A DNA stretch of 64,000 bases from Marinobacter sediminum (GTDB lineage Bacteria > Pseudomonadota > Gammaproteobacteria > Pseudomonadales > Oleiphilaceae): NCBI RefSeq assembly GCF_023657445.1, contig NZ_JAGTWY010000001.1:1736001-1800000 (forward strand). Direction: 5' to 3'. A model generated the notes under the pieces. The model worked only from the letters and a program-made list of their open reading frames with translations, searched no databases and was not told the origin of the DNA. Below are positions 61,830-64,000 of the stretch, in pieces (position 1 is the first letter of the stretch; each line of letters begins with the position of its first letter). The translations under genes and the position numbers were made by a program.

Positions 61830-63469
61830 CAGAGTCCAGCAACAGACCCACCATCAATCCGTTTGGAAAACTGAGCTACCTGATCATTGATGACTTCGAA
61901 AACTTCCGACTCTCAATGCGGCAAATACTCAGGAGTTGTGGGGCGGACAAAATCGAGCTGGTCGGCCATGCTGGCGCGGCTATCCAGCACTGCACCTACA
62001 ATCATGTCGATGTCGTACTGTGCGATTTCAATCTGGGCGAAGGTAAAAACGGTCAGCATATCCTCGAAGAGCTGCGACACAAAAAGCTGCTCCAGCGCTC
62101 ATCCCTGTTTCTGATGGTGACAGCAGAAACATCAAAGGAAATGGTCATGGGGGCTCGGGAATATCAGCCGGATGGCTACCTGACCAAGCCCATCAACCGT
62201 GCAATGCTGGAAAAACGCCTGAGTAGCCTGATCGACCAACGCAGTGCCTTATTACCGATAAACCGTGAGATAGACCGGGAGAACTATCCCGAAGCAATCT
62301 CCCTCTGCCTGCAGGCCCTGCCCAAACAGCCGCGATACAAAACCTGGCTGATGAAAACACTGGGGGACCTCTACTTTCGTCTCGGTGATCTGGCACACGC
62401 GATTAAGATCTATGATGAGGTTCTGGCGCAGAGAGAGCTCTCATGGGCGTTGTTGGGGCGCAGCAAGGTTCTTTTGGCCAACCGAAGTTATGATGACGCT
62501 GTAGATAGTCTCAAGCAACTGATCGCCAAACACCCGGACTACATGGAAGCGTATGACCTATTGGCTGAGGGGCTGGAGCGCCAGGGCAAGCATACTCAAG
62601 CGCAGCGTATCCTTGAGCAGGCAATCGAGCACTCCCCCAATGCCCTGTTGCGCCAAAAACATCTGGCCGAACTGGCCGGGGCGAATCAGGATTTGGACAT
62701 AGCGTCGAAAGCGTGGCGCCGTACCGTCGACCTGGGCCAACACTCCATACATGACAGTGCCGAGCACCACCTTGCCCTTGGACAAGCCTTGTCCGACCTC
62801 AGTGAAGGTGACCTCGAGCCACAAGGGGCTGAACGTGCAAATGAGGCAATCAGTGTACTGACCGAGATGGAAAAGCGCTTCAGGGAATCCCCTGGCACTG
62901 GTCTGCGCAGCCGCATAGTTCAATGCCGTGTTCATGCCGGCCAAGGCAGGCAATCAGATGCTCAGACTATTCTGGACTCAATCAGGAACGAACTGGAAGA
63001 CGACGAATCCATCGACGCCACCATCGGTATTGATTACGCCAAAACACTGTTCAGACTCGGTCATGACGACGAAGCCAGAACACTGCTGGCAAGGCTCGCC
63101 GAGCGGTTTGGTACTGACCCTGCCACATTGCAGAAGATTGAGAGTTTGCTCGATGAGCCAGTCGGTTACCGCCAGAAAATTCAGGCACGAACACTCAACA
63201 AAGATGGAATCAAGGCTTTTGAATCGGGCAATCTGGCGGCGGCGGCTGATGCCTTCAGCCGCGCACTGAAAATTGTTCCGGACCATGCCTCTTTGAACCT
63301 CAACCTTGTTCAGGTTCTGATGAAAGAGTTTGAGGCGGCCCCCACCAATCAACAGCTACTGAGACAATGCCAAACCTGTCTTGATCACCTGTCCGGACTC
63401 CCTGAGCAACACCGGCAACATCGGCGCTACCTGGCGTTGCAACGTAAACTGAAAGGACTGACAGCATGA
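61826..63469 (+). CDS. Response regulator with C-terminal tetratricopeptide-like repeats
   Basis: A 547-residue cytoplasmic protein. Residues about 12-135 are a receiver domain: acidic pair in YLIIDDFENFRLS, phospho-acceptor Asp67 in VLCDFNLGEGKNG, Thr in LMVTAETSKE, and Lys in GYLTKPINRAML. The remaining ~400 residues are helical TPR-like repeats (WALLGRSKVLLANRSYDDAV, YDLLAEGLERQGKHTQAQRILEQA in part, GIKAFESGNLAAAADAFSRAL in part). There is no DNA-binding or enzymatic output domain, so it most likely signals by protein contact. Coupled by ATGA overlaps to the CrbS-like kinase upstream and to a soluble kinase downstream. Confidence 0.9.
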   Translation: MTESSNRPTINPFGKLSYLIIDDFENFRLSMRQILRSCGADKIELVGHAGAAIQHCTYNHVDVVLCDFNLGEGKNGQHILEELRHKKLLQRSSLFLMVTAETSKEMVMGAREYQPDGYLTKPINRAMLEKRLSSLIDQRSALLPINREIDRENYPEAISLCLQALPKQPRYKTWLMKTLGDLYFRLGDLAHAIKIYDEVLAQRELSWALLGRSKVLLANRSYDDAVDSLKQLIAKHPDYMEAYDLLAEGLERQGKHTQAQRILEQAIEHSPNALLRQKHLAELAGANQDLDIASKAWRRTVDLGQHSIHDSAEHHLALGQALSDLSEGDLEPQGAERANEAISVLTEMEKRFRESPGTGLRSRIVQCRVHAGQGRQSDAQTILDSIRNELEDDESIDATIGIDYAKTLFRLGHDDEARTLLARLAERFGTDPATLQKIESLLDEPVGYRQKIQARTLNKDGIKAFESGNLAAAADAFSRALKIVPDHASLNLNLVQVLMKEFEAAPTNQQLLRQCQTCLDHLSGLPEQHRQHRRYLALQRKLKGLTA

Positions 63470-64000
63470 CAGACAAACAGGAACCCGGTACCCAGGATCG
63501 TCTATCCGATCAGAATATTGATTTTTCAATGGTCCTGGCTTCTGCGGTCCACGACATGAAAAATTCATTGGGCATGCTGTTGAACTCACTGGATGAACTC
63601 AGGACAGAACAGGAGAAAACCCTCAGCGAATCGTCGAGATTCAATACCCTCCAGTATGAAGCCGAACGGATGCATAACGATCTCGTTCAACTACTGGGCA
63701 TATACCGACTCGGTGAGAATAATCTGTCAGCTCACATAGAAGAGCACTTCGTGCCGGACTTTCTGGCGCAGCATCTGGCTCGTCATACCCCGCTCCTTGA
63801 AGGGCTCGGAATTGAATACTCCATAGAGGCCGATGAGATTAACGGTTTTTTCGATGAAGACCTGTTGACCGGAGTTCTCAACAACACCATCAACAACGCC
63901 ATTCGTTACACTCGGCGCAAAATATGCCTGACCGCCGAAGAGCGGGATGGCTATCTGGTACTGGGTGTCGAGGACGACGGTGAAGGGTACCCGGAAAACA
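63466..64000 (+). CDS. Soluble histidine kinase, 5' part (truncated by window edge)
   Basis: At least 178 residues, open to the window end, starting at an ATG that overlaps the receiver-TPR stop (ATGA). No signal or membrane segment precedes the dimerisation helix, which has SAVHDMKNSLGMLLNSLDEL with His29 as likely phospho-acceptor. The N-box appears as VLNNTINNAIRYT and the G1 box begins as VEDDGEGYPEN at the edge. It is therefore a cytoplasmic kinase with very short N-terminus that must receive its signal from a partner, probably the receiver-TPR protein. The 3' half lies beyond the window. Confidence 0.88.
   Translation, partial: MTDKQEPGTQDRLSDQNIDFSMVLASAVHDMKNSLGMLLNSLDELRTEQEKTLSESSRFNTLQYEAERMHNDLVQLLGIYRLGENNLSAHIEEHFVPDFLAQHLARHTPLLEGLGIEYSIEADEINGFFDEDLLTGVLNNTINNAIRYTRRKICLTAEERDGYLVLGVEDDGEGYPEN

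Overview
The window is a stretch of bacterial chromosome, about 56-58% G+C by eye and almost fully coding. It carries roughly 62 protein genes and no recognisable tRNA, rRNA, insertion sequence, prophage or CRISPR array. Gene content and order are those of a Pseudomonas-like marine gammaproteobacterium, most likely Marinobacter or a close relative. The signs are MCP-ampE-ampD-DUF1631-nadC, hda-DUF2066/purM-purN, rsxABCDGE-nth, and dnaE-accA-tilS-pyrG-kdsA-eno-ftsB-ispD-ispF-truD-surE-pcm-nlpD-rpoS. The genus is an inference from synteny; no marker gene was compared with a database.

Layout. 1-2.2 kb: end of valS, panE and a corrinoid adenosyltransferase, closed by a terminator shared with a chemoreceptor. 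2.2-9.6 kb: chemoreceptor with a possible sigma-28 promoter, ampE/ampD (peptidoglycan recycling), a DUF1631 protein, nadC and a YqcC-like protein. 9.6-15.8 kb: orphan ParA, hda coupled to a phosphatidyltransferase, a DUF2066 protein, divergent purM-purN, and a DUF3108 protein. 15.8-19.7 kb: avtA, yjaG-dcd, a structured repeat and mrp. 19.9-28.2 kb: metG, the complete six-gene Rsx/Rnf electron-transfer complex and nth. 28.2-31.3 kb: a chalcone-isomerase-fold protein, rpoS and nlpD. 31.3-46.6 kb: a long minus-strand block for cell-envelope lipids and isoprenoids, CTP, KDO, fatty-acid initiation, tRNA modification, protein repair and DNA replication, interrupted by a second copy of the repeat. 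46.6-52.6 kb: a thioredoxin-like lipoprotein, an arsC-wrbA-DUF2069 group, a DUF3080 lipoprotein, the mtnB-mtnD-mtnC methionine-salvage operon, a tiny lipoprotein and an Smr protein. 52.8-64 kb: a carbon-sensing block, with a cNMP/CBS/DUF294 protein, a DEDDh exonuclease, a DUF4212 + acetate-type sodium symporter pair, a CrbS/MxtR-like symporter-histidine-kinase hybrid, a response regulator with a TPR-like tail and a soluble histidine kinase cut by the window edge.

Most interesting points. (1) Two copies of one intergenic repeat (18464-18551 and 37900-38009) each carry two GGA-loop hairpins; one of them matches the CsrA/RsmA recognition pattern ACARGGAUGU. The pair is enclosed by long inverted arms whose sequence differs between copies. 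(2) The carbon-sensing block pairs a transporter-like sensor kinase with a receiver-TPR protein and an extra soluble kinase, but no LuxR-type partner is visible, and AAYAAYAA (Crc/Hfq-type) motifs lie just upstream of the ribosome sites of two of its transcription units. (3) The rpoS/nlpD upstream regions are rich in GTTAC/GTAAC words and hold a plus-strand terminator with no plus-strand gene to serve.
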